Below are positions 21,123 to 31,749 of a stretch of DNA of 64,000 nt, one piece after another (within the stretch, counting starts at the first letter, position 1; the number at the start of each line of letters is the position of its first letter). The position numbers and the translations under genes were made by a program. The notes beneath the pieces are model-generated. The model searched no databases. It was not told the origin of the DNA and worked only from the letters and a program-made list of their open reading frames with translations. Source of the stretch: Siderastrea radians (taxonomy: Eukaryota > Cnidaria > Anthozoa > Scleractinia > Rhizangiidae). Where the stretch lies: positions 50,895,418 to 50,959,417 of the forward strand of contig OZ024889.1 of assembly GCA_964017195.1 (NCBI GenBank), in the 5' to 3' direction.

Positions 21123-22690
21123 TTCGAAGAAGGAGAACGCAACCCCTGATATTGTGTTGGTGGCCTGAACGATTTGACATTCCAGAAATTCCTGTAAGGA
21201 CCCCCACATATTTTTACAGGGGCTTATGTTAATTGCGCACTCTCAGCCCTTACAGCCTCTGCTTCGTGTATGAATGCCTCGCTTTCGTAGGTGCGCCTAG
21301 TGCTTTTCTGCGTTGTGACGTTTTTCCTTCGTTGTAGAGCTGTGTCGAGCTGTGGAATTTTTGGGAAGGATTTTGAAAAGATTTTTGTAGCACTGTGGAC
21401 TTTTTTGAAGTTTAAATGAATATTCCTTTCAAATCAGAGGTAATGTTGTTTAAAGGCCTTATAGGTTGTATTTATCGAAGTCCGAAGGAGATGTGTTTGA
21501 CTCCTGGGGCCCGTTTCTCGAACGTCCCGGTAACGTTTCGAGCCCGGAGCTATAAATTAAATCCAGAATCTGTAGAACGCTCAGCTTGGTTTTTAGCCTG
21601 CATTTCAGCCTGACTTGTTTTGTCAACTTAGAATTTTATCGCTGAGCTTTCAAAACTAACAAAAATTTGAGTCTTTAATGTAAACATCGAGCACATAAAA
21701 TAGCTTTCCGGGCCCAAAAAGTTATTGGGACTTTCGAGAAACGGGCCCCTGCTGTAAAATCTAACCCAAAGTTCAGCGTCTCAACGAGGATTCGCCGCAC
21801 CCCCAGTCAGGCGGATTCAAAACAAACTCGAAGTTCTGGAGCTACCATTATGATATGTGGTCAAAAATTATATAACCCACCGAGCTGTGCTGCTCGGCGA
21901 GGGAATATGACCAGGATTTGTGGTCAAAAAGCAAAATTTCCGAGTTGTAAGGCTCGGCGGTGCATGGTACCATGCTGTCATTAGTTGTCATCAAGACGAA
22001 AGGCAACCAAGCATTAACTGTCATACCAAAACTCCTGTTCAGGCTTCGATGAATAATACTCCGAGATTGAATTTTGTGTCATGTGAAAGGGATTGTATGG
22101 GCGTCAACACTACTGGGGAACCTAAGAATTAGTTGCATCAGACTGTTACATAATTTAATTATTCATATAATCAAACACTAGTCTTGTAATCAGTTCCTAC
22201 TGAAAGATCATTTTTCACTCAAGATCAAACTGTTGTTTTTAAAATGATATTGTAAACTTAACATTACGATGGTATTGTTAAGTAATTATTGCCAAAATAA
22301 ATATATATTTTTTAATCCAGTCCACACTTTGTAAATTTTTCTTCCTTACACTACTCCTGAACCTCAAAATTTCCACTGCACCAAGACCACCAAATGTTAA
22401 GTACACTGTACTAGGGATATCCTCTTACACACAGTCCCAATCTAAAGTAATATAACATATCTAAATACTACTTGGAGGCTACTCAAAGTTATGATTACTT
22501 CGTCCTCTGTCTAGTATTTATGAATACTTTACTGCAGAGGGCGACTTAACCTCTGTACAAATTTTGAAATTTTGCAGCCTTTATCAAGTGACAGTCCCTT
22601 CCCATTCGCAGATTTACAGTTGCTTTGCCGTTTATTTCTTACTAACAACTAATCATGTCGAACGCACTCCACAATCTATGTTTACTCCTA
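21123..22690. mobile_element. Insertion of about 1.6 kb in the downstream module
   Basis: Relative to the sister modules (45150-45200 and 51140-51195), which are continuous here, this copy has about 1.57 kb of extra DNA. It contains the small MITE at 21506-21749 and a frame (21920-22132) reading HAVISCHQDERQPS and CERDCMGVNTTGEPKN, followed about 170 bases later by AATAAA. It may be an inserted transcript-derived sequence, but its ends are not resolved and the ORF is unrecognised. Confidence 0.5.
21506..21749. mobile_element. MITE, GGGGCCCGTTTCTCG family, copy 2
   Basis: Starts GGGGCCCGTTTCTCGAACGT and ends ACTTTCGAGAAACGGGCCCC. The arms run on inward to CGAGCCCGGAGCTAT and the opposing ATAGCTTTCCGGGCCC. 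At 244 bp it is shorter than copy 1 (1334-1929) but has cleaner ends. Confidence 0.8.
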
Positions 22691-23699
22691 GTTGTATTAT
22701 ATCTTCCTTAAAGAAATATGGGCTTTAGATTCGTCCGACGTGATCGAAATTCTAACATCATTATATTGTCCTAAAGATATAACTTACAAACAAACTCGCT
22801 TATTTTTAAATATGCAAAGGAAAAATGTACATAAAAAGGGTACAAGTCAGGCTAATAAAGTTCACTCAATTAACCCTCGGACGTACAAGCAAAGTTACAC
22901 CCCCACCGTGGTACAGGGGAGGGGTGGGGGTAGATGGAACCCTTTCTCTGAGTTTTTGCTATGTCTAAATATTCCGGAAAGATTTTGCCTTCTTAGAAAG
23001 ACTTTGATGTGCTCTACAGGATGAGGTATATATTATTGGTTGCAGCGCTGTTGGGGACTCGTGTCGTCATTAGCCGCCATCTTGGATTTTACCCAAAATT
23101 AGAATTGTCAAAAGACGGCGGACATGTAAAAGGTGACATAATTAAACACTTTGCTCCTTTTATCAATTTGCGGCTTTTTCACCAAAAAAAGTGAAAAAAC
23201 ACATTTTTACAGAAAAATGGCGTGACCACCTGCAACTTATGACGTCATACCTCGTCACATAGAAACCGCTTTTAACCAAACGTATTTCGAAATGTGTCTA
23301 AGACATATGCGTACAGCCGGTAGGTGCTAATGAAAAATCGTCTTTGAAAAACTCAAGCAAACCTTATGTGGGGATGGCATCCACACCCCCTCCCCCCCCC
23401 CCCCTTCACCTTCTCTTGCATGTCCGAGGGATAATAACTAAACTCAGTGCAACTAAGTGACTGTTTTATCAAAGTCCGATGGCAATAGGTTCATGACTAC
23501 TTCTGGGTCTTCTATATCAACATCTAACGTGCATTTCGGTCGCATTCCTTAATCTCCGATTACTGCTCGTAATATCCAATAAAACAACCAGACATTTAGA
23601 ATAAAACACGTACAAATTGAGGTCTCGATATGGTTTAAAATACCATGGACATTTGCATAGCAGTATGGATCTTCATCTTACATTCATTGGCATTGAAAA
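22691..23699 (+). repeat. GPCR-B unit, downstream module (copy 1, second part)
   Basis: Closely matches 45190-46160, including ATATCTTCCTTAAAGAAATA, the ACCCCCACCGTGGTACAGGG block and GCCGCCATCTTGGATTTTAC. Reading frames inside are not conserved as protein. A poly-C run lies near 23388-23404. Confidence 0.8.
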
Positions 23700-24386
23700 A
23701 TACTGAGTTTTGGGGATATTACACAGTATTATTTTGTAGGAAATGCAACTGTAAGCCAATATCGAGAACAGTATCTCAATACCGAGGACGTCGATTTTGT
23801 TGTTTGTCGTGCAAAGACCTTTAATTTGTTTAAATCGTCTTTGCGTCTTTTCCTACACTGGTTGAGAATAAATGTTGCCAATTTTTGGGCAAATTTCAAA
23901 TGTCCCCTGCTGTTCTGATTGTTATTCTAGGCAGTCTCTAAGTGACAATCTTCATTTTTTAAACTTTGGCGAAATTAGTTTGGCGTCAACAAATATTCCT
24001 TTGGTGACAAGCCAACAATTGCGCAACGCAAGCACTTTTGAACTGACAGAATTCATGTTACAAAACTGCCGAAAAATGAATCAAAAAAGCCATCGCCAAC
24101 ACATGAAAACTGAAATAAATTGCGGGATAAAATTTCTACTACAATGAGCATGCGCAAACGTCTGTTTTCAGTGATAATTTTCTTGGTTTACCTGGCAAGG
24201 AAACATTGTTTCCCGCACGTTTGCGTGCCCAAGAAACATTCTGGGAAACAATGTTTCCGCAACAATGTTTCCTCTTTTGCGGGGGCCTTAACCCATGCCA
24301 ACTTTAAATTAGTTTACTAGAGGCAAACAAGTAGGAACCATCATCGCTATAATTCAGTTCCCGGTAAAATCGGAAAGAGCCTGTCT
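23700..24386 (+). repeat. GPCR-B unit, upstream module (copy 2)
   Basis: Same series of blocks as 18580-19151, ending at CGGAAAGAGCCTGTC. The rest of this unit (AAAGGAACTGAGTAGCACAT, then the receptor at 29.26 kb) is found 4.7 kb further on, so this module and 29096-30109 were once joined. A palindrome-rich patch at 24136-24290 (repeated GGAAACATTGTTTCC) is absent from the other copies. Confidence 0.75.
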
Positions 24387-25201
24387 AAGTGTAGACAGAC
24401 ACTTTTGTGAAATTTTAACTTATTTTCTGCAAACAAAGGAAACAAACTTTTTTTCTATTTTGGGTTTATTTTGGTAATAATATGATAAGGTGTAATTTTG
24501 GTTTTAGTTATTCTAAATATTTTGGTGCTGGGAGCGAGCGTCCTTAACTATAATTAAGCTTTCGCCGATATTTCAAAACAAAGATTTACTTCTTTTATCC
24601 AGGAATACACTGTAGAAAAAATTAAGCTGTCTCTTTTTTTAAAACGATTTCAGCTGCTCAGTTGCTTAGATCTACAAATAGGCAATTTCCTCCTAACGAG
24701 GAGTTTGTCTAAGGCTCGCACTCGTCTGAATTTCTTTTGTTCACTAAGCGAAAAGCAGCTGGGATTACTCTTTCCCTGCATGACAATACTGTTTCCGTAG
24801 AATCAACTTGTGAACCGTGATTACTCTAGCAAAATTCGCATAAATAAGGGCTTCAAAATCTGCGCCCTTACATATTTCTGGTGGTGCTCCGGGTATTTCG
24901 ATCCGTCTGGAAACCTCTCGCAAGCCAAGCGAAACAAGCAAGTCGCAAAGGAAATCGTGAGTAAAAGTATTATGGTATTCTAGGGAGAGTCAAGCCTTCC
25001 AAATACCCCGCTAGCTGAGAAAGGGAAATTCCGCTAAGTAGCGCTTGATCTAGGCAAGAGCCTCCTAAAAGTTCTTGTGTGTTCAAGCGAGGTCTAAAAG
25101 AGCGGAAGAGCATGCGTGGGAACAGCGTGCGACGGCCCGATTTTTTACTCAGCGAGTTATCCATGTCCCAAATTTGCTTTCTTTTAAAAAAGTAAATTTC
25201 C

Positions 25202-26086
25202 TTGGCTCAAAATGGAAAGTTAAGGAACTTAGCTAAGCTTTTACGGATGACCAGAAATGGGAGAAAGCACAAAGGAGGAGAATGCGGGTCACTAGACAAG
25301 GACCTCACCAAGACTAAACGAGCAAATATCACGGCCGAACCTGAGGAAACCGAAGGTCTGTTGAACGCAAACGACGAACCCAGCCTTAGTAAACTACACG
25401 AGATGTTGGTGGACATCCAAATAACTGTCAATAACGTCCTCTTGGAAAATTAAAAAAAATAGCAATGTAGCGGAGTTAAAAGCTGAGGTAAAACGACACT
25501 AAAGCAGTCACTAAAGAAAACAACAAACCATTGTAAAGAAGTCGAGAAAGAACTGGACGCTGCCAGACAAGTAATCGACCAACAGCAAGAAAAAATTGAT
25601 GAGCTCTATACTCTTCAAGACCACTTGGAGCAATGCACTTGCAAGAATAGTTTAGAGATCCACGGAATTCCCGAAAGTGCATACGCTTCCATGTCCACCG
25701 AAGAAGTAGTGCTTAAAGTTGCGAACGCCCTCGATGTTGCTGTTTCATCACAGAGCATTGAAATTTCCCACAAATTAAACACCAAAGGTAACAAGCCAAT
25801 TATTGTTGAGTTTATCAGCCATAAGGTAACGTCAAATTTATACCGATATCAAAGTGTCAAACATATTTCCAGAGCTTGGTTATTCTGCCAGCGTAGAATC
25901 AGAGAGGATCATTTTGAATGCAAACTTAACATCGTGTCGCAGGAAAATCATGAGCAAGGCAAATGAAAAACGTCTCAACGGCGAACTCCTTAGCGTTTGG
26001 TCAATCGATGGGAACATATATGTTAAAACATCTCCGGCAGGTCGACCAATTAGAATAAATGAAATAGAGGATCTAGATTCTCTCTA
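25202..26086 (+). pseudogene. Non-LTR retroelement (L1/Tx1-like) ORF1, frameshifted
   Basis: Three overlapping frames together give a basic N-terminus, a charged coiled-coil-like region and a segment reading KNSLEIHGIPESAYA, then ALDVAVSSQSIEISHKL. Next come PIIVEFISHKV and a C-terminal region with IYVKTSPAGRPIRI. This order (coiled coil, RRM-like domain, C-terminal domain) is that of L1-type ORF1 RNA-binding proteins that coat the element RNA. There are frame breaks near 25450-25620 and 25870. The first frame lacks an ATG. Confidence 0.7.
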
Positions 26087-26403
26087 ACTCATCGCACTCG
26101 CAACGTACTGATACCAAGAAACTAAATTATATCGTATCTCTGTAGACGGGACAGGACATATGGTGACACTCACCCAAAGCAGGAGGTCTCTCACAAACGG
26201 TTTTCTTACTTATTCGTTTTATTATTGATCTATTTATTTATCTACTTAGTTTCCTTTTTTCGTTTTCCTAGTACAACGCTGTATTAAGCTTACTTCGATG
26301 CTAACTTTTTGCATACATTTTTACACTATTTTATGAATCTGTTACTGAGGCACACATATTTTTCTTTCGGAAACAATGCCAGTCACAAAATTGCGCTACA
26401 CAA

Positions 26404-26875
26404 TGGCTTTCACTGAAAATATTTTCGCTGAACGCCAGGGGCCTTAGGGATGGCGCTAAGAGAAGAGAGATATTCAATTGGCTTCGGGGAAAGAAAGCAT
26501 CTATTTACATGCTACAAGAAGTTCATTGTATCGATGAAACAAACCACTTTTGGAGAGCAGAATGGGGTTGTGAAACTGTTTGCACCTCAGCTTGTGAAAG
26601 CAACAAACAGGTGTTTGTTTTCTTTTCAATAATAATTTAATTTGCAATTCCAGAGAGTTTATACAGACCCCGTGGGGAGGCTCACTATCTTCGACATCAA
26701 AGCTAACGAAAAACCCTTAACTCTCGCTAACATATACGTCCCAAACGAAGACAATCCTTCCTTTTTTCAAAATTTCTTGAATCATCTTTTAGATTTCAGA
26801 CATTTTATTATAGGAGGAGTTTTCAACCTTGTAATGGATATCGACAAAGACAAAAAGGGTGGCCTTGCCAGAACT
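26404..26875 (+). pseudogene. Non-LTR retroelement ORF2, apurinic-type endonuclease fragment
   Basis: The frame through 26422 reads FSLNARGLRDGAKRREIFNW, then ASIYMLQEVH and FWRAEWG: the first motifs of an APE-type endonuclease, with the catalytic Glu in LQEVH. After a break, LTLANIYVPNEDNP and GGVFNLVMDIDKDKKGG follow, where the usual GDFN has become GVFN (catalytic Asp lost). It stops where the next element begins, so no reverse transcriptase follows in this orientation. A dead remnant. Confidence 0.75.
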
Positions 26876-28274
26876 GTACAGCCCCCGAAATGATCCCGAC
26901 CCCGAAATGATCCCCAACCCCGAAATGATCCTTACCCTGAAATGATCCCCATTTTTCCCACGCTGACCCCGAAATGATCCCTAAGTAATTATTGGAACGG
27001 AATGGCGTACGGTACTTGAAATTGAAGAAAATTCTATCCTTTATCCTTCAAATAACGCCGCGTTTCAAAAGTACTCGAAAATGTTGAAATTTTTCACAAC
27101 TTTGTTAGTCTCACTCATTTTCTCTTCAGTAGGAAATGGATCGAGAGCTATGTTCAATTACAAAATCAGCCATCAGTCTGTGTGCGGCGCGCCTTAGAAT
27201 GGCCACTCAACAAATTTTTCGGTTGATGGTCATCCCAGCTCAAAAAGGAGAGAGGCGAGAATGTTTAAGACATTGAGGTCAAAATCAGAGAAATTATAGT
27301 ATTCAGACATCCTCATAACACAAGAGTAGAAACTACTTTTGCCCGAGGAAAGAAGATCTGCCGACATTAAAAAGATCTGTTTAACAACAGAGTCATTCCC
27401 CTTGTTATGAAGATACAAAAAGTAATTAATTATTTTTTGATTAATAGCTATAATAACAGGAAATCTTCCAAGTTCAGCTCTACATGCCATATTTGATGCA
27501 TTATTGCTTACTTCTAGATAACGTTTGCAGAACTGTAGATGAGTTTTTTCAATCTGCGAACCGTCCCAAGACTTGAAATCAGGTTTTACGTTCACCCTAG
27601 ATTTCGCTGTTATATGCTAAAATTGGAGAGAACATCGCGTCAAAGATTCTATTTGCAAGGAGCGGGGACAATGAGGCGCTAGACTCAAACTATGTGGGAT
27701 GTAAAACTTTCAACACACTGCAAGATCCAACTCTACCTCGGTTTTCTTATCATTTTCATTTTTTGGTCTTTGTCACTTCCACCTGCACAAACGCAAACAC
27801 ACAACATGAATAAAAGGGCGAGAGTAATTTTAAAAATTGGAGAGCGGTTTAGCCATTACTTCAAGCGCGATCGCAAGTGGACGGAGACACTGCTTACATG
27901 GTCTGGTGACCTTCTCACACATGGTTTAGTGACCTCTGATTTCAAGGCCAGATGTCAATCGCTGCGCCCTGGAGGCCTGTGACTTTCTCGACTGTCTCGG
28001 ACGTGGTCGTCCATCCATGATATCTGTGTATGCATAAAAATATAAATATACTTTCAAACATAAACATTTTGCCTTTTTAGCCATTGCAGTGTAGGGTCTT
28101 TAAAATGTTTTATTTCACTGATCAACAAGAAATTTTTCTGTTTTGATTTTTCTGTCAGTGTTTTCACCTTCGGATCACTGAGACTCCACGCCATTCCACG
28201 TTTTTTAGCGGGATCATTTGCTATCCGAGTTGGGGATCATTTGTGGTCCTGGGATCATTTGCGGCATTGTACAG
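26876..28274. mobile_element. Inverted-repeat element with GAAATGATCC subterminal repeats
   Basis: The left end carries four spaced copies of CGAAATGATCCC-like sequence. The right end carries three inverted copies (GGGATCATTTGC-like). GTACAG occurs at both boundaries (26876-26881 and 28269-28274) and may be a target duplication or part of the repeat. Multiple subterminal motifs suggest transposase-binding sites. No transposase ORF is present. Confidence 0.65.
27230..27595 (-). pseudogene. Reverse-transcriptase C-terminal region of an L1/Tx1-like ORF2
   Basis: A 121-residue minus-strand frame reading IEKTHLQFCKRYLEVSNNAS, then ACRAELGRFPVIIAINQKII. This is the post-catalytic region (HLxFCKxxLGV, AELGRxPL pattern) of L1/Tx1-type ORF2 proteins. 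It lies opposite to the ORF1/ORF2 fragments on the left and within the GATCC-rich element, so it is a separate insertion or cargo. Confidence 0.55.
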
Positions 28275-28395
28275 TCATCCTCTTCCTCGCATTACGTAAG
28301 CTCTCGACGCCCTAGGGTTTTCCACTCTGGATTCGCCCTAGGGTTACTGGCAAATACAGATGGATGAGGACTCTAAGGAGATGAAGTGCCAAGTG
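28275..28395 (+). pseudogene. Ty3/gypsy-like reverse transcriptase scrap
   Basis: Conceptual reading gives HPLPRIT, ALDALG, FSTLDS and, after a stop, GYWQIQMDEDSKE. This is the LPRI...DLxSGYxQI...ED segment at the start of Ty3/gypsy reverse transcriptases, with small deletions and a nonsense codon. Confidence 0.55.
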
Positions 28396-28434
28396 TACTT
28401 TGATACTACTCAGGTCTCAGAATGAATCTCAGAG

Positions 28435-28532
28435 CAAATGTGCTCTGATTAGGGGCCAACACTCGAAACGTCAGCTTTCAATCTCTTTACAGTGGCCAAT
28501 TTACCTTATCAACTCAGTTGTGAGTTCACGTC

Positions 28533-28566
<34 letters not shown>

Positions 28567-28625
28567 CAACCATCTTGCTTATTCCAGCCTACTCATTGAT
28601 AAAGGCTGATTGCATCATACTAAAA
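28435..28625 (+). repeat. Penelope-like 3' block (copy 1)
   Basis: GGGGCCAACACTCGAAACGT, then CAGCTTTCAATCTC and CAATTTACCTTATCAACTC. A related block is inverted at 41885-42000. From memory such blocks occur at the 3' ends of Penelope-like elements in cnidarians, but that assignment is tentative. Confidence 0.35.
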
Positions 28626-29256
28626 GTTGGAATATAGCACATGATTCCTGAACCGACCGAGAGATAATACTTATATGCGTCCCCAAATATCATGGATAAA
28701 TAAGGCCTTTAAATAGGAGAGTCGAGAACCGAAAAGATAGACAGGCCAATGGTCTATTTAACCTACGGCACTGATAGTTTTCTTTAATTAGTAAAACTCA
28801 CTTTGTTTTAATAGGTAAATTTCGAGGTGAGTCTTTGTTCTGAATTTTGTCAGTGACCGTATTAATCCTCTTGTCAGTCATTTACTCTAAAGCATGCAAA
28901 GCAAAAATATCTCGAAAGAGCGTATTTTAAAAGCGATAAAATTTCAGCGAAGCAAAACAATATTGCTAAAAATAAGAGAACTTCATATCTAAACACCTTG
29001 ATAAAATAATTTTATGAAACCCTTCATTGCTTAAGAAACATGTATAGAATACAACGCAGAAAATAAGTTAAAATGTCACGAACGTGTGTGTCTACAAAAG
29101 GAACTGAGTAGCACATCAAATTAGGGTAAGGGTCTTTGCTAACTATTCGGCCATGAAAATATCTAGCCCTAAAAACAAACACTTAAAACAAGTAAGAACA
29201 TTAGTTTTATTAGCGTTTTTTTTTAATTATTTAGGTTTAGCCGAGGCGGAGTGATA

Positions 29257-30109
29257 ATGAACAACACAACTAGCTAGTCAGGACGACTCTCAATTCCCAG
29301 AATTTCTATTGTTTAATGAAGTGCCATGGATGATCGTCTACATTTGTAAAGCAATTTGGATCCTTACAGGAAACAGTGTCACAGTTTACATCTTTTGGAG
29401 CATTCGCAAGCGACTGAAGCGCAGCAGTTACCTCCTCATTAATCTTGCAGTTGCTGACATTTTTGTGGGGATAGGTCTCACTCTTCTAATCGGGGCTGAT
29501 ATTGCAGTTATGGTAAAAAGAAATGTTTTAAGTGAAACAATCATATTGATTGACATCAGTGCAACAGTAGCTTCTCTGGCATCGTTGGTTTTAATTTCGT
29601 TGGAGAGAATGTTCGCCATTTTGTGGCCATTTCGCCATAGGCTTTTAAAGACACAGTACTTATATGTTTCGATTGGATGTGTTTGGCTTCTTTCAGCTTT
29701 AAATGTAGTCTCGAACCTACGTCTCGACTCCGATCCCACAAATGGCAACGCTTACAGCACTTTCTCTGCCGCTACTTTCATCACCTCTGTCCTGGTGATC
29801 ACTGGAGCTTATCTTGCCATTTGGATTTCAATACGACGCAACCAGATTCCGAACAATGATGGAAGATCGACAAGAAAAAACAGACAGCTTGCTAAGATTC
29901 TTTTTATAGTGACTGCCTTGTCAATCATTACTAGTTTGCCATATGGCATCATGATTGCCTACACAGATTTTTCTAAGGATTTGTTTGCATTCAAGGTGCA
30001 AATCACCATAGTAGCACAGTTCGCAAATTCGTTTCTGAATCCAGTTGTTTACTGCTTCAGAATGCCTGAGTTTAAAGCTTCACTGAAAAATCTGCTCTGT
30101 AGTTGTTAG
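29257..30109 (+). pseudogene. Class A GPCR, subfamily B, copy 2 (N-terminus frameshifted, tail truncated)
   Basis: Matches the 19.66-kb receptor from TM1 to TM7. Right after the start, CTAG is duplicated (ACTAGCTAGTCAGGAC against ACTAGTCAGGAC), so the ATG at 29257 runs into TAG at 29275-29277. The body is open from about 29306 to 30109. The first in-frame ATG (29330) lies inside TM1 and would give 259 residues without an extracellular N-terminus. Three residues are missing between TM2 and TM3 (KRNVLSETI), and TAG follows CSC where other copies have a basic tail. The ERM, CLP-position (SLPYG) and NPVVY motifs remain. Probably a recent pseudogene; a short receptor cannot be excluded. Confidence 0.85.
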
Positions 30110-30755
30110 CGAAACAGACCCTCCCTTGATGAGAATTATAAGTGGTCTAGAACTACCAATGCAGGTACCTTGACATCCATAAAGTCGGTCGGGAATCTTA
30201 AAATTTTTCCATTCATGATAGCCAATAAAACACCCTGACAGTCAGGGCGAAACACGTGCAAATAGAGGTCACAATATGAATTTTAAAATGCCATGGCGGG
30301 TTCTCCCTAACAGCCGGCAGCCGGCAGAATTAACCGGCTACTTGGGTCGTTTGTGCCGGCTACGTTGAGTTCTGGGAAATACATGTGGAAAGCCACTGAA
30401 GGCATGAGTTTATACAATTAAATAAAAGTGAAAAGTTACCATCACTTTTGAAACTGACATTATTGGAAATCTGTGCTCAGAATCAAGGAAATTCCGTTTC
30501 TGGGGACTTAAAATGTAACAATTTCTGGGGGGGGGCATGCCCCCAGACCCCCCTAGAAGGGATCGCCTTCGGTGCTCGATAATCACTATCCGGCTACCGG
30601 CTAATTTTTGCCAGCTACTTGAAAAGTTGTGGACAACCCTGCATGGAGGACGTTTGTATTATTTGGCATCTGGAAGAAAAACACCTTGGCATTGAAAAAT
30701 ACTGAATTTTTGCCATATAACACAATATTTTGTGTTGGAGTTGCAATTATAAAAT
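30110..30755 (+). repeat. GPCR-B unit, downstream module (copy 2), interrupted
   Basis: Shows the shared CCAATAAAACA, AAACACGTGCAAAT and GCATTGAAAAATACTGA blocks. It is split by the CATGG-flanked element at 30297-30641. Similarity to the other units fades at about 30755. Confidence 0.65.
30297..30641. mobile_element. 345-bp non-autonomous element with CATGG target duplication
   Basis: CATGG flanks both sides (30292-30296 and 30642-30646). The ends CGGGTTCTCC and GGACAACCCTG are imperfect inverses. The interior is rich in CCGGC motifs, with a GGGGGCATGCCCCC palindrome. Sister units read uninterrupted through the site (AATACCATGGACATTTG at about 23640 and 46150), which supplies the empty site. 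Confidence 0.75.
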
Positions 30756-30818
30756 AACGTTAAACGACAATATTGCAGGAAGTGAGAGTGAAAACTTTGT
30801 TAGATGTAAATGAACAAA

Positions 30819-30821
<3 letters not shown>

Positions 30822-30851
<30 letters not shown>
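30822..30851. repeat. (AG)n microsatellite, left of the 12-kb candidate element
   Basis: About fifteen AG units directly abutting TTAGATTCA. A second AG tract in the same orientation abuts the right boundary at 43047. Confidence 0.95.
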
Positions 30852-30853
<2 letters not shown>

Positions 30854-30857
30854 AGAT

Positions 30858-31117
30858 TCAGGTGGGTATTTGCTACTTAAACTGGGTATTTGCTACCGTA
30901 GCAAGTACTCATTTGTGCGTATTTGCTACCTTAGTGAGTATTTGCTGCGGTAGCAAATACTCACCTGTGAGTATTTGCTACGAAAAGTCGGTATTTGCTA
31001 CGGTAGCAAATACGGATTTGAGTATTTGCTACGGTAGCAAATACGGAGGGTTAGTATTTGCTACCAAAAGTAGGTATTTGCTACCGTTGCAAATACGGAT
31101 AGTAGGTATTTGCTACC
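30858..31117. repeat. GTATTTGCTAC palindromic repeat array (left)
   Basis: At least ten forward copies of GTATTTGCTAC, several fused to an inverted copy to give GTATTTGCTACGGTAGCAAATAC-type palindromes (for example 31022-31044). Spacing is irregular. The apparent 99-residue frame here is a translation of the repeat, not a gene. Confidence 0.85.
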
Positions 31118-31378
31118 CTTGTGACGTTTTTGCTTTCAAAAGTAACTATTTGAAATCGTAATTATAAATATATACCCGTTGGCTTCAAAGATTCATTTAT
31201 GCATGTCCAAAATATACATTGGCAGTGCAAAAAGGAAATTTTCATGAAAAGTCAATACTTTGTTGCCCATTGCCCCTAACTATGTAAACAAGTGTAAGCT
31301 TCATTTGTATCGAGCTTTAATTTGACCATACTTTTCTTATTGTAGTTAGGTTTGGTATCACTGTGGAAGAAGAAATAT

Positions 31379-31749
31379 AGAAAACCTGGAAAGAACAAAT
31401 GCGAGGGCCTTGAGATTTGCGTACGAAGCGCTCTTACGGCGTATCGGATCAACATCAACCTTAGAAAATCGACGCACTCAAGACATGTTACTGACTGTGA
31501 ACAATATTGTTCAAGGCAGGGCTCAATCCAGCCTCAAAAATCTTATAACTAAGAAGAGAACAGCGTACAATATAATCTTCGCGGAAATTTCAATCTTTCC
31601 ATACCTAAAATGAACACTACCAGGTACGGTCTTAAGTCGTGGCGTTATGCTGCAGCAAAGCACTGGAACATGCTACCTCGTAATATTCGTTCCATGGCAG
31701 GCTCAAAAGACTTTTTGAAAAAGATTCGGCAAACTGATTTTCACGTTTG
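31379..31749 (+). pseudogene. Non-LTR retroelement reverse transcriptase, C-terminal fragment
   Basis: Conceptual frames give ARALRFAYEALLRRIGSTST, then LENRRTQDMLLTVNNIVQG, SLKNLIT and, after a frame change, NTTRYGLKSWRYAAAKHWNM and LPRNIRSMAGSKDFLKKIR. This is the C-terminal tail typical of CR1/RTE-like ORF2 proteins (YGxxSxRYxAxxxWNxLPxxIR). The 3' end has AATAAA near 31940 and a short repeated TATGTCT-like tail. Confidence 0.7.

Larger units (their letters stand above)
24387..29095. mobile_element. 4.7-kb inverted-repeat insertion splitting a GPCR unit
   Basis: The 40 bases at 24391-24430 are repeated inverted at 29056-29095 with about four mismatches; shared blocks include GTAGACA, CATTTTAAC-like and TTAACTTATTTTCTGC. 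Outside, the left flank stops at AGAGCCTGTC and the right flank resumes at AAAGGAACTGAG, which are contiguous in other unit copies (about 49490-49505). The interior holds a decayed L1/Tx1-like element and a second inverted-repeat element. No transposase was seen, so the class is unknown. Confidence 0.7.

Noticed and set aside
30862..31161. 99-residue plus-strand frame (repeated GICY/VFAT words)
   Set aside because: It is the translation of the GTATTTGCTAC repeat array in shifting frames; not a gene.
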